Shown: one piece after another, positions 13,001 through 25,000 of the stretch | How the letters are laid out: each line of letters opens with the position of its first letter | How positions within the stretch are numbered: position 1 is the stretch's first letter | DNA from: Owenia fusiformis | Lineage: Eukaryota > Annelida > Polychaeta > Sabellida > Oweniidae | Length of the DNA stretch: 64,000 nt | NCBI GenBank assembly: GCA_903813345.2 | Contig: CAIIXF020000009.1 | Location: 5,820,030 to 5,884,029 of the forward strand | Direction of reading: 5' to 3' | Notes under the pieces: generated by a model | The model's input: only the letters and a program-made list of their open reading frames with translations | Told to the model about the DNA's origin: nothing | Databases searched by the model: none | Translations under genes and position numbers: made by a program

Positions 13001-16000
13001 AATTTCTACCATCTCTGTACACGTCTGTCTTAGAACGCTCAAGGAAGATGCTCATGTGAGTATCGTAGAACATAATATCTCCTAATTGTATACTAGACAG
13101 CTCATCAAATCTAAAGAAACCTGAATAACCCAGCAAGACAAATGTAGCCAACCTCAAACCTTTCAAACATGTTTTAGTATTAGTTGCGAATCTGTCTACA
13201 ATAAGGGCCAACATTTCTGGCGTAATTGGTAATTTCTTGGTTTTTGGTTTGGCTAAAATTCTCTTTGCCGATTCTAAAGTCATTTTAACAAGGTTACTAT
13301 TACATGGATTGCTCTGATTTGCAAAGTTATGTGCCGCAGCAATGGCGTAAACGGCGTTAACCAAAGGACTAGCCGTGTTGCTTTGTTGTATCATGCTCAC
13401 CAAATATAATGCTAAGTAAACTGGATTTGCTGGCAAGCAGGTCACTTCTTCAAATTGTTGTGCCCAGTTCTCCCACTTTTTGTAAGCGTAATTATAAGCC
13501 TCAATTGTTTTGGGCTCTTTGGATTTCAATAAAACTGTTGGTAGTTTTTGTTTTAGTTCCTTAAGTTTTTCACTTTTAACCAATGTATCGCTCATCAGTC
13601 TTTTAAACGGACCTGGAAAAAAGTAATGAACGCAAAACGATTAGACCGTGTCTAAGAATACGCCTAAAATGTACAAAATTATAATAACCTGTAATGTTCA
13701 GGTCAACGCTGCCTTTCATTATGCTAAAACAAAATATATATCCATATCATTTGCCACAATGTATCATCGTCACCACGTTTCTGTTTGATGTTGCCCTCAT
13801 CAACATCTGCAATAACATTGCCATATTGGTATCATCGTCACCATAGAGGTATCATCGTCACCAGGATTCTGTTTGATTTCCTTACAATAAAATCATGCAA
13901 ATAACATATGCTCTAGTGGTATCGTCGTCACCACGGCTCCGTTTGATATCATCGTCATCAAACTAGTGGTATCATCGTCACCACGGCCTTACTTGATATC
14001 GTCATTATCAAGCTAATTTTCATACTAAACCATCATCGTCACTTCGACGTCTCGTTACTTGAGATCATGTTAATCAAGCTAGATTGCCACTTGCCAGAGC
14101 CCTGACATGCATTTAGACCTAACGATAAAATAAAAGATTTTATGTTTATGATGCCCTTCATTACTTCGTATATGATACCACACCTTTCTGTGTCTAAAAA
14201 CATGAACAAAGTATATACAGATCACATGGAAAAATATTAATCAAGTTACACTGAAGCTATACGTATAGACTGTAATTCATGATATGAACATCGTATTTGC
14301 TCTTGATTGAAATAACTGAATGTAATGTTTCATTGGTTTGATCAACTTGATTGATTTTTTATACATTTTTATTCAAAATCTAATTTTTAATGCCAACATT
14401 GTGCCATTGAAATTGTCTTTTGTGAAAACACTGTTGCTCTGTGAGCACTTGTTTAAGACGTATTTTGCATTTGTGTATTCTACAATATCTTTCACAAAGT
14501 ATTTGAACACATTGCCGTTATGTATCAATGGCCAAAATGACGCCGATTGCCACCTAGGTACAATTAAAGTTCCTTCAGCACCCTGCTGTTTCATGTACGC
14601 TATGACGTTTGGCACTAAATACAAAGGTGGCACACACCAGTTATTTTCACAAGACCAAATTTGTGTAAAGGCGTCCACGGCCTCTGTACCTGGGTTCCAG
14701 AACTTTGAATTGAACCTTGTCACTTGCTTGTTATCACATGATGCGAATCTATCTATCGAATGAGGCCCCCATGCCTGATCGAGATCTCTAAAAGTGCTTT
14801 TTGAAATACTCCAATCGTCAAAATCTACTATTTTGCTGTAATAATCTGCCTTCTCATTTAAAGACCTTGGAATCCACTGAATGTTTAAATCCACATGGAA
14901 CCTTGCACACAAAGTGAAAATATCTATCGCCAAAGCCTGCAAATGCTCTTTCATGCTTCCATTTGAGACTATACTGACAATGTTTTTGTTATCTGTGAAC
15001 CACTTGATAGCTTGACCCTCAAGTTTGTTCATTAAAGACTGAAGTACCACATGTACACCTTTTAATTCTCTCCAAGTGGAACTCTGAACAACCTCTGAAC
15101 TTGTCCATGTTTTATAACATATTTCCTGATCCGCTTCGACTACGTAGCCTGCACAACCATTATCACTTGCGTCTGAAAACACAACCTTCCTTAGCTTGGG
15201 AGTATCTACTATCGCCTTACCGTTCAAGTTTTTTAAATTGTTCACCCAGTAAGTTAGCTCTGAAATGCTATTCCCATTAAGAACCACTACCTGATCCCAA
15301 GCGTAACTCTGATTTATTTGTGCGTGTGAATATTTTGTCATGAGTTTTGTGACATTACCCAAGGCTGGACCTGCAGAATTTATCTTGCCTACAACCGAAG
15401 CCAACCGTCTAGCAGTAACTATCACTTTACTTTGCAGAATATTTTCTAAGCATTGAATATAATTGTCGACTTTCGTTTCTGGTATGCGAATTTCAAATTT
15501 TGCGAGGTCTATTACAAAGCCTAACCATTCTACTTTTTGAGCTGGTTCCCACTGAGACTTTTGCACATTTTCTATGAAACCTGCCCTTTTTAGCGTTAAC
15601 CTTACGAACATTGCCTGTAACTCTGTTTCTTGCCTATTGTTGCCAACAATAATCCCATCATCTAAATACGTAACAATTCTCACATTGTTTGACCTCCAAT
15701 ACTTTACTATAGCCCGTACGACCTTTGAAAAAACCAAACCTCCCGTTTTTATTCCAAACGGTAAAACCTTGAAGCAGAAATACTTGATTTGCCCGTTTTC
15801 AAATTGCCACTTGAAACCTAAATATTGCCACTGATTTTGCCTGATGTCCAAGTGATGATAGCCACTTTTAATATCAAATGTGCTCATGTGACCTCCTTTT
15901 CTAAAATAAGGCATAGCTGTGTTAATGTCTTCATATTTCATTTTTTCGATCCACACATGTGGATTAACGTGTCTAAGATCTAAAACTAAACGTTTTTTGC

Positions 16001-19000
16001 CCTTTGCATTTATTGCTACAGTGAGCGGATTAATCACCCTTGGCTTTTGTTCTACTTCGCAAATAAAACCACCTTCTATTAAATTTTGAATTTCTTTTGT
16101 CACGAAATCACCATTTTCTATAGCAGATTTGTTATTCTTAAGATCTACGACACCTGGTTCTGATTTTAATGGTATAACATAGCCATTTTCTACAATATCT
16201 ATTATGGTGCTATTTGCACCTATTTCTGTCCAAAATTTTACATGCCTTCTGAGATTACCTTTCACCTTTTGAGACACATTATCAATATCACATGAAGTTA
16301 CAATTTTACTTATCTTTTCTGTGTTACTGCCCTCCTGCATTTCCCCCTGTTGCCGCCGTGCACTCTCGACTCCAGTGCCCCCTGCCGCCGCAGGCAAAAC
16401 ATGAGTCGGTCGGCCTTGGTCCTCGCGCGATATTCGACTTAAGCTGCTGTTGTTTCTGGGCCCATCCGGTGTTGCCGTTACCGCCGTTACCGCCGCTGTT
16501 ACCGCACCCTGCGTTGCTGTTGTTGCCTTGGAACCGGTTTTGCTGACCACTGAAACTATTGTTTTTTCTTAAATTTTGTGCTCTTTTTTGAACACGTTTT
16601 CTGTTAACAGTACGAATAGCAAAAGATTGAGCCCTTTTTAATTTTTTGTCATCGTCACTATCGCTAGCTATTGAATATTTACGGTACTCGTCTACAGCAC
16701 CCCAACCAGCTTCACTGCTGTCTGCCAAAATGATAAGCTTATTTCTATTATTCAAAATTGACATACCTTTGGCGACCTTTTCGGTCGCCAATTCTGCATT
16801 TCCAGACTTCAGAGCTTCGTTAGCCACGTGTAATTGTTCTAGAATCTCTTTGTTGACCTTGAACTGCTCTTTGTGTCCCGTTCTCTTGAAATCATATTCT
16901 GGTTCTTTATGCTGTCTTTTTGCTGCTGCTAATATGCTTTCTTCTTCGTCTGGTAACTTTCTCTTCATATTCTCCATCTTCTCATTTAGGTCAGAGAATT
17001 TTTGATCAAAATAATTCATGAGTTCCATGTTCTGTTCCATGATGGAAGTTTAGTCCACCCGCTTTGGCGTTTAGAACCGAGATGACGCCTACAAAACCTT
17101 TCAATACCCAAGAAAACAATCCACTCATACATGACCTCGTTCTATTATTAAATCATTTCAAAACACCTTGACCGTACAGAAATTATTTATACACTAATTC
17201 ATACTTCGTGATTCAACCGTGAATAAATACATTTATTAACAGGGTACACAATATTTAATGGTAAACCATCAGCCTTTGGTGAAATAAAACAAGGGACAGA
17301 TATGAAGTTTACATAATATGCAAACCGTGATAATTAATTGCATCAAAACTCATTAAGTATTTACAGCATATAGCTCCATACCAGCCTAGACTCATAGGTT
17401 ATTAGACTTATTTAATCAAAGGTAGATATTGGAAAATGCAGCGGTTAATGTTAATCGCTGGCAATTTCATTTTGTTAGTACAACAGAGTTATCCAGTTAG
17501 CCGATCAGTAGCTTCATATGGAGTTTGTCATGACGATTAAGAATATGAAACAAAGGCACTATTAATCTCTTAAGTACTCGCTGGAATGTTGCACGATGGA
17601 TTGAGATCGTTCTCTCTCATTGTGAACCCAATATATGGATTAACTTGACCTCGAAGAATAAGCAACGAACCTGACACCTTGAAACGTTCAATCCATAATT
17701 GGACGTGAGGCTGAATTACACATTGTACTATTGGATACACCTGTATTGTATTGGATATAAACATGTGCGTATAACTCATTGGATTGGATATATTTAATAC
17801 ATACTTCTATGTATGATGGAGAATATAAAAGGATATACCCATGTAGCATAGATTCAACAATCATAAAAGTGCTTATGACAAGACAAAAGTGATTAAAATC
17901 AACTTGATTTCAATTTTTGGAGCAACACCTATAACGGTGTAATATTCATCTCCTACAGATCTGGTCTTAGATTTATAATATTTCCTCGTGTGTAGTCTAC
18001 GAGCAAATATGGGAACAACTTAAAAGGTGAGATAAATGTATATCATAGGCCCACGTGTATAAAACCTGAGTACCTAGAAGTACAGTATATATCATGGGTC
18101 TATATGCCCAAAGCCATCAAGGTTGCCCCCCCCCCTCCCATCTTCCGATTTTAATCTGTTACTCCAAACAATAGTTTTCTACTCAACCAACTTTTGTCAT
18201 AGCCATTTGACGCACAGTTGTTATTGTAAACAATTGATTGGCACAGTAACAACTCTGTGAATCAGCAAGATTTTTCACTCGATCAAATGGTGGTACTGTA
18301 TTAATTGCCATGTTTCTAACACATCAGACTTGTTCTGTTCTGGATTGAACATGGCATAATATCACCTATGTACAACCAGAGCTTTCTGTAGTTTGCTTTT
18401 GTGATTTTATCTATCCATCTACTTGTAGCTCATCTTTATATCTAAAGCTTGTGAGAGATGTAGTCTAGCTTTCTCTCACAGATAGGAGAGGATTTAGACT
18501 CCACAATTCTCAGACCTTTCTTCTTTTAATTTGAAAAAATGGCATCATACACTATGATGCATTCAAAGTGATTACAGCCAGTTATGTTTTCCCATTTTCA
18601 AACATACATTAATAACACTGCCCGATTCAGGCTCCTTCTAAGTCATCATACTATTCATATAAAGTGATAATAGTTACAGCTTTTCCTTTCCCAGTTACAG
18701 CTTTTCCTTTCTCAGTTACAGCTTTTCCTTTATCAGTTACAGCTTTTCCTTTCTCAGTTACAGCTTTTTCTTTCTCAGTTACAGCTTTTCCTTTCTCAGT
18801 TACAGCTTTAATTCCTTTCTCAGTTACAGCTTTTCCTTTCTCAGTTAAAGCTTTTTCTTTTTCAGTTACAGCTTTTCCTTTCTCAGTTACAGGTTTTTCT
18901 TTCTCAGTTACAGCTTTTCCTTTCTCAGTTACAGCTTTTCCTTTCTCAGTTACAGCTTTTTCTTTCTCAGTTACAGCTTTTCATTTCTCAGTTACAGCTT

Positions 19001-22000
19001 TTTCTTTCTCAGTTACAGCTTTTTCTTTCTCAGTTACAGCTTTTTCTTTCTCAGTTACAGCTTTTCCTTTCTCAGTTACAGCTTTTCCTTTCTCAGTTAC
19101 AGCTTTTCCTTTTAATCTCCATAAATTGGTGGTACAACACTCATTGTAAGCTGTCAATCATCTGAGTCAGACGTTCAATTGGTTCTATGTTACCCCTGAT
19201 ACATCTTTGATTAGGCATGATTAGGTATGAAGTTTTCATATCGAAAATCAAACTGGAAAATGTGTATGCCACTGGAGTGGATTGAGAATGTTTTGTATAG
19301 AAAAGAATAAGAAGTAATGAACCACTGTAATATATACAACTATGTTACTGTTAGAAATGAACTTAATATTATTACCAGCTGAATTGTATTCAGTGATGAA
19401 CAAGCAGTGCATGCAGAAGCGTTGCCAGCTTTCAGTCGGGGGGGTGCGATCGCCAAAAACATTTCGGTTTTCTGATCAGGGGGTGTTATCGTGGCATAAG
19501 CAACGCAAAAAAAATTAAGATTTGTTTTGAATTTTACTAAAATTGATGTAATTTCCTTCAAAATTGCATAAAACTAAAAAGCATTTTAAAGCTCTTTTCT
19601 TCCTCTATCTAATGGTTATATTTTCATTGGTTAGTTGGGGGTGCGATCGCACCATCGCACCCCCTCCTGGCTACGCCTATGGCATGTTCTATGATCTTTG
19701 TATATAATGATGGGCATGTGTTTTATTGGATTGGTAACAATTTTACAATTTCAATGCACTACATGCTTCACAAACAAATAAAACTATAGAATAAATACTG
19801 TAACACTTTTTTAGGACAACCAAATGAGAGGACTTAGAATAGGCAATTGCTTCTTGTCCAATCCTTTTTGTCTCATCAATATAATGAAAATCAATACAAT
19901 GTATTATGTAAAACATTCTTAATTAGATGCAGTATAGTTTTTTGAATGTCAAAGAGATTGCCTTCTACTTCTATTACAGAAATATGTGGTGAATATTATA
20001 TAATACTGACAGCTCAACTTCTTGAACTTTCTGGGAACGCTGCATAACTTAACTGAAGTGTCTTGATTTACGAATCTCAATAAAATATGGGTTCAAATTA
20101 GTTTCACCATTTGCTGAACCTTTGAGCCCTTCAACCAGGAAGTATTGAAGAATTGTGATGTCAAATCAAAGTGCCCCCAATAAATAGAGATGTCAACCAG
20201 GCCATCTTGTTTGATAGAAATAATCAAGGCAAAGATACACTAGGGTTGATCAAAAAGTTCTGCACCATTTGCTCTTAAAATCTTAATATGTTATGAATAT
20301 TGTTCATATTTGGCTTCAACAATCCTATACTGTTGTAGTTGTTTCATGTTGTGTAGAAATTAGCTGTAAATTTGACCAGTAACATAGGTGTCTAGTTACT
20401 ATAGTAACATGACAATAGGGTACTTTTGAGCTAGCAGTGCAGAACTCTTGGATCAACCCTCTTACATGTACTCTTACATACTTAACAATGAGAAGGTCAA
20501 AAAGGTATTCAAGATAAGCTACATATAAGGTTACATCCCATTTTTCACTAAATCTTTGGAGCATTTTAGTTTTGATTTTGAATGATGCATTTTTTTCCTT
20601 GTATCTACATATACATGAATGTAATTTAGAGTTTGAACTTAGGTATATTTTTATGTAATTTTATGCCGTTTCCACTCCTGACAATTCTGATAAGGCCATT
20701 TGTTATTTTATTCATTGTTAATGAAAGGGTCTCAATGTTCAAGAGTGAAACCAATTTGAAGAAGTGAACAGAACACCCACTCCTAGATATTTCAATGATT
20801 TAAAAAATGTAAGTTGAACTTTATCAAGATTGAGCTTTGGTGTTTAAAGGCAGAATCTGATCTATAGGGGGTGACAAAATTACAAGCAACATGTATAATT
20901 GACCTACCAATCTATTCCTTACAATATCAAATACAATATCTCCCAAAAGATTCACAATATGTTATAAATTGCTGAAGTTATTAATGATTCAAAGTGCAAA
21001 AATGAGTGAAAAATGTTTAAATTCTCCCAAATAATAAGAATGGTAACCATCTTTAGTTTTCCTGGAATAAAGTATGCACTTTTGTGATTTTTAGAAAATA
21101 GGCATGACAAGGAATGACATGAGCCAAAAATATTCTAAAATTGAAACAGTTTTTTGTTTAGCATGCTTGCTATATCTGATTCTCTCTTTAATCTTTATTT
21201 CATCTAAGCACAAAATACATTTTACAGTCTTCTTCAATCATATTTTGGAAAATTCTACACCGACTTCAGTGTTTATCAGTAATTTCTGGGAATTAATAGC
21301 TTTATTCTTAGAAGTAAATCTCATAAATGCATACGCATTACATATGAAGAGATTATAAAATTATTGCTGATAATCTTCTGTGAATTGATCATAACAGAAA
21401 TAGATGGTAAGGTGACACATGTCTGGCAAAGGGTCAGTCAAAATTGCTGTTTATAAGATATTTGTTTTTGACTTTCTGGTTTATCAAGAATTTTTTTCTT
21501 TTTCAAGATATTAATATATATACCATTTTAAAAATGAATTTTATAGTCTCTCCTAAGCCGGCAATGGCTTGATGTCCAGGAGACATGTGAGACTTTAATA
21601 AACAAAATATACATATATAAGGTGGGAGGATGGTATACGTTGGCTTGGTGCTAGATGGTATAATCTCCAACAGCGTTTTCATTCTATTTGTCTCTCTAAG
21701 TGCTGGAGGATAATTGTCATGTTATCATACATCATTGTCTCTCTGTGTAGGACATTGCTAGTAAAGACCGTATATCATTGATAATTATTTCAAATATATG
21801 ATTTTGAACTCTTCTGGTTTACAATTATAATGTGTATTTAATATATATTTTGGGGTCTCTGTGGGTTTGTTCCTTTGATGGTTTTGTGATTCTATGACTT
21901 CAGTTATGTTTTGTCCTATCAAGATTTAGTTCTCCATAATCCATAGTTTGTATGCGTTTCCTTTCTCCAGAACTGTCATGTGAAACTGCATCATTTTCAT

Positions 22001-25000
22001 ATTCACAATTTGCTCATGTAGCAACCTCATTAAAACTATATCTTGTCTATAACTAAAGCATAAGTATCAATTAAATAGAAATTTCCTGATGCTCCATTTA
22101 TTTGATGTTTCAGGAGATTGCAAGTAGATCAATAAGAAGCACCAGTGCTTTAAAGAAAACACAAGATTATGAAAAAACATTTAGATTGTGAATCTTATGT
22201 AAACAGCAAGCTCTTTAAACAGTGGAGTGCTTTAACTCTTTAACTATTTTATCATAGATTGCCAATATCTGTATCTACATTATCATGGGCTTCACTATCA
22301 TTTTACATTAGATTGTATTATATAGTAGCATTATCATTGGTAGTGTTACCATAGGCAGAATCATCATATATTACAACAGACTACAATGTTCTAGGTTGTA
22401 TTAAAAAAAGAGATCTTTGTCATGGGGAATGTCACAATGGACAGCATCAACTTAATGGGCACATGTGCTATGGGCAAAATGATATCATTGTTAGAGCTAG
22501 CAATATAATACGCATATTCATTACTTGCATTTTAATAATATATAAATACATGCACCTTTTGTAGAGGAAAATACTCAATGATAAATACTTCAAACTTCAA
22601 AGAGATGTATAGAGATTATGAAAATATATTCATGTACTGTATTTGAATGTAAGGTATGCCATATGTACAGTACATGTTATTGTAATTTTATGATGAAGAA
22701 ATGCAAGTTAAAAAATAATACAATACTATTAGTTCAAAAAATCTATATTTTCCTAGTAAAGTGAACTAGACATAATTCTTGTCACTGGATTGATGTTTAT
22801 AATAACCATATGATCATGCACCTAATATTATTGATGAATATGTTGAAGATAAAATTCATAGGAAGCTACCTTTATTTATTTATAAGCTTTTATTGATCTC
22901 TGAATACTTCAATGTTTGAAATATGAGCACTCTAGCCTAGCTAGAGTACTTGTGCCTATTCTATATTTTATGTAATATTTTGTTTCCATTTACTGAAATA
23001 TGGATATTCCGAGTTTACGTGATATAATCAAAAATGCTGAATCTGAGTTAAGTGTATGTCTTGCTAAAATCGCTCTTGTTCATGTTTTAAATGAACGCTA
23101 TGTGTTTTACTTAGGGACTCACTCTATAAGTATAAGACTGAATTTATGGTCAAGTATACTTTCTCATTTTTTATTGATTCTGTAAATTATGGCTTCTTTA
23201 TGTAATAATGTGGTATTCTGTTGGTAGAAAACAACATTGCGTTCACAGGGGATGAACTACTTTGAAGTTAAATATAACCAATTTAATAATATATTTTAAC
23301 TTTTGCATTTATTCGAATCATTTTCATCTACAGAAAGATAAGTCTAAGATAACGCATATCTCTGCATTTCTTATCATGGAAAACCTAAGAAGTTGGAAAA
23401 ATTATAAGATGGGTAGTACCATCAAATAGAAGTCACTTTTGGCCAGGACGGGTCCATATTCTTACTGTATCCATCACTAGGTGCGGTGATCATAAACACT
23501 CTTAAATTATAAAGGGCTCCCAAAGAGGGGGCAGTGAGGTCACTTTTGTCACTTTTAAAATTTCAAAATTGTTACTTTGTCACATTTAATATTTACTTGT
23601 CATATTTTCTCAGATTCATTCCTTTTTTAGAGAGTCAAAGCATTTATTGCAACAAATTGTCTGTTATGTTCCATCGTTTGATTATTGGTTAGAATAAGTC
23701 ATCTTAACTTGCATCAATTTACATTCACAACGAATTGTCTATTTTTGCCACTCTTAAAACACTTGTCAGTCCAATAAATGTACAAAATTGTCACAATTGC
23801 AAGCATTTATTTGTCACATTTGTTTGTTTTTAAGTACCCCAAAGTCCCATTTTTATAGGCCAGGTTGCCTTATCGCATACCCCTTGGGGAGCCCCCTATA
23901 ATTCTCCAGGAGTGGTTATATGATTTGGTTTCCTCCTATACTTCTGTATTTTATCTCTAGGTGTTCCCAATTTTTCTAGGTGTGTTGGTGATGCAAACAC
24001 TTTTGGCTTCATCAACTGTTTGAGATGATGGTTGGTTTATAACTTTGTATGCCATTGGACCGGTGAAGCATCTTTGATTAGGGGCGTATCAATGAATCAT
24101 GTTTTACATGAATATTATGATTCACATTTATTTTAACAGTTGTATTTATAACAATGTTATATCCAAATATGTTCATCTTTATGAAATATCCAATTTCACA
24201 TTACTTTCTTTTACTAATGCAGCCATGGGTTATTTGCTATCTTAAGTATGAACCATTCAAAATATCAGTTTTGGGAAAACATATTTTGTTCATTTGGATT
24301 TGCTTTATCCATGGAATTGATATATTTAATTGACAGCACAACATTGCACTGTGCTTAATTTTAATATTGCACCATATTTAGATAACGACGCAGTATGTTC
24401 ACCTTGTCATTTGTGATATTTATTAGTCCTATATAATCTGCATTTGAAACAATTTTACTAAATTCTCTTTTAAGTAGTAGCCCTTGAGAGATAATGGAAT
24501 ATTTTGTCCTTGATTCTAGCTAAGGTGATTTAGTGGTCAAATGCATCACTCAATTATATGTTTTACAATAATTGAACTTTGTATCATTAGTGTCCTCCAC
24601 CTTGATTAAATTATTCACTGAGTAAATGATTCTATACAACTTTCTGAGTTTTCAGATTTGAGAGGAGGGGGTGGCAGTTCCTCAAAATTTAGCATGTTAT
24701 GTGTATGGGCTCTTATACAGTAGCTATACTTGGGGGACTCTTATGCTCAACCTGTTGCAAGTTTTTGTTAGATGACTCAATGTGCTTTGTAAAGGAGCTC
24801 AAAGTTTTGTCAGAAAGGCAAATTTTGGTTTTAAAAATCCATTTCTGACCAAAATTTTGTCTGTTTTACTCTATTTAAGGCATTTTGCTGAAGAAAGGGC
24901 AGGTCAGACTTTTCTGTGTTGAATTTTAGGGATACACGTAGATATGACATGACTTTGGAGAGCATAATAGTGCATTATGGGAAACATAGATAAAAATGAC

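Larger units (their letters stand above)
11784..17234 (-). mobile_element. DIRS-order (tyrosine recombinase) retrotransposon with split direct repeats, apparently intact
   Basis: About 5.45 kb, antisense to the host gene in its 21-kb intron. In element orientation: repeat A1 (17234-17046), gag (from 17040), RT/RNase H/methyltransferase-like (to 14373), spacer, tyrosine recombinase (13595-12603), repeat B1 (12558-12475), repeat A2 (12476-12288), a 420-bp segment, repeat B2 (11867-11784). A1=A2 over 189 bp and B1=B2 over 84 bp by eye, with no mismatch found. The A1-ORFs-B1-A2-B2 order is the split-direct-repeat layout of PAT- and Ngaro-like elements, unlike the inverted ends of classic DIRS1. 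The zinc-knuckle gag and methyltransferase-like region point to a PAT-like rather than Ngaro-like type, but this is not settled. No integrase or aspartic protease was seen. Identical repeats and open frames suggest a recent insertion. Confidence 0.9.

Noticed and set aside
14338-14763. 141-codon plus-strand frame
   Set aside because: Antisense shadow of the retrotransposon RT frame, which has complete catalytic motifs.
16292-17005. Plus-strand frames of 84 and 119 codons
   Set aside because: Antisense to gag, with no domain.
11784-17234. Classic DIRS1 or LTR retrotransposon
   Set aside because: No inverted terminal repeats or internal complementary region were seen, and there is no DDE integrase or protease; the repeats are split direct repeats.
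18664-19149. 161-codon frame with VTAFPFS repeats
   Set aside because: It is the open frame of a 21-bp satellite (multiple of three), not a gene.
23000-23185. Possible small gene of 61 codons
   Set aside because: No recognisable domain, splice support or conserved motif; length is within chance for this DNA.
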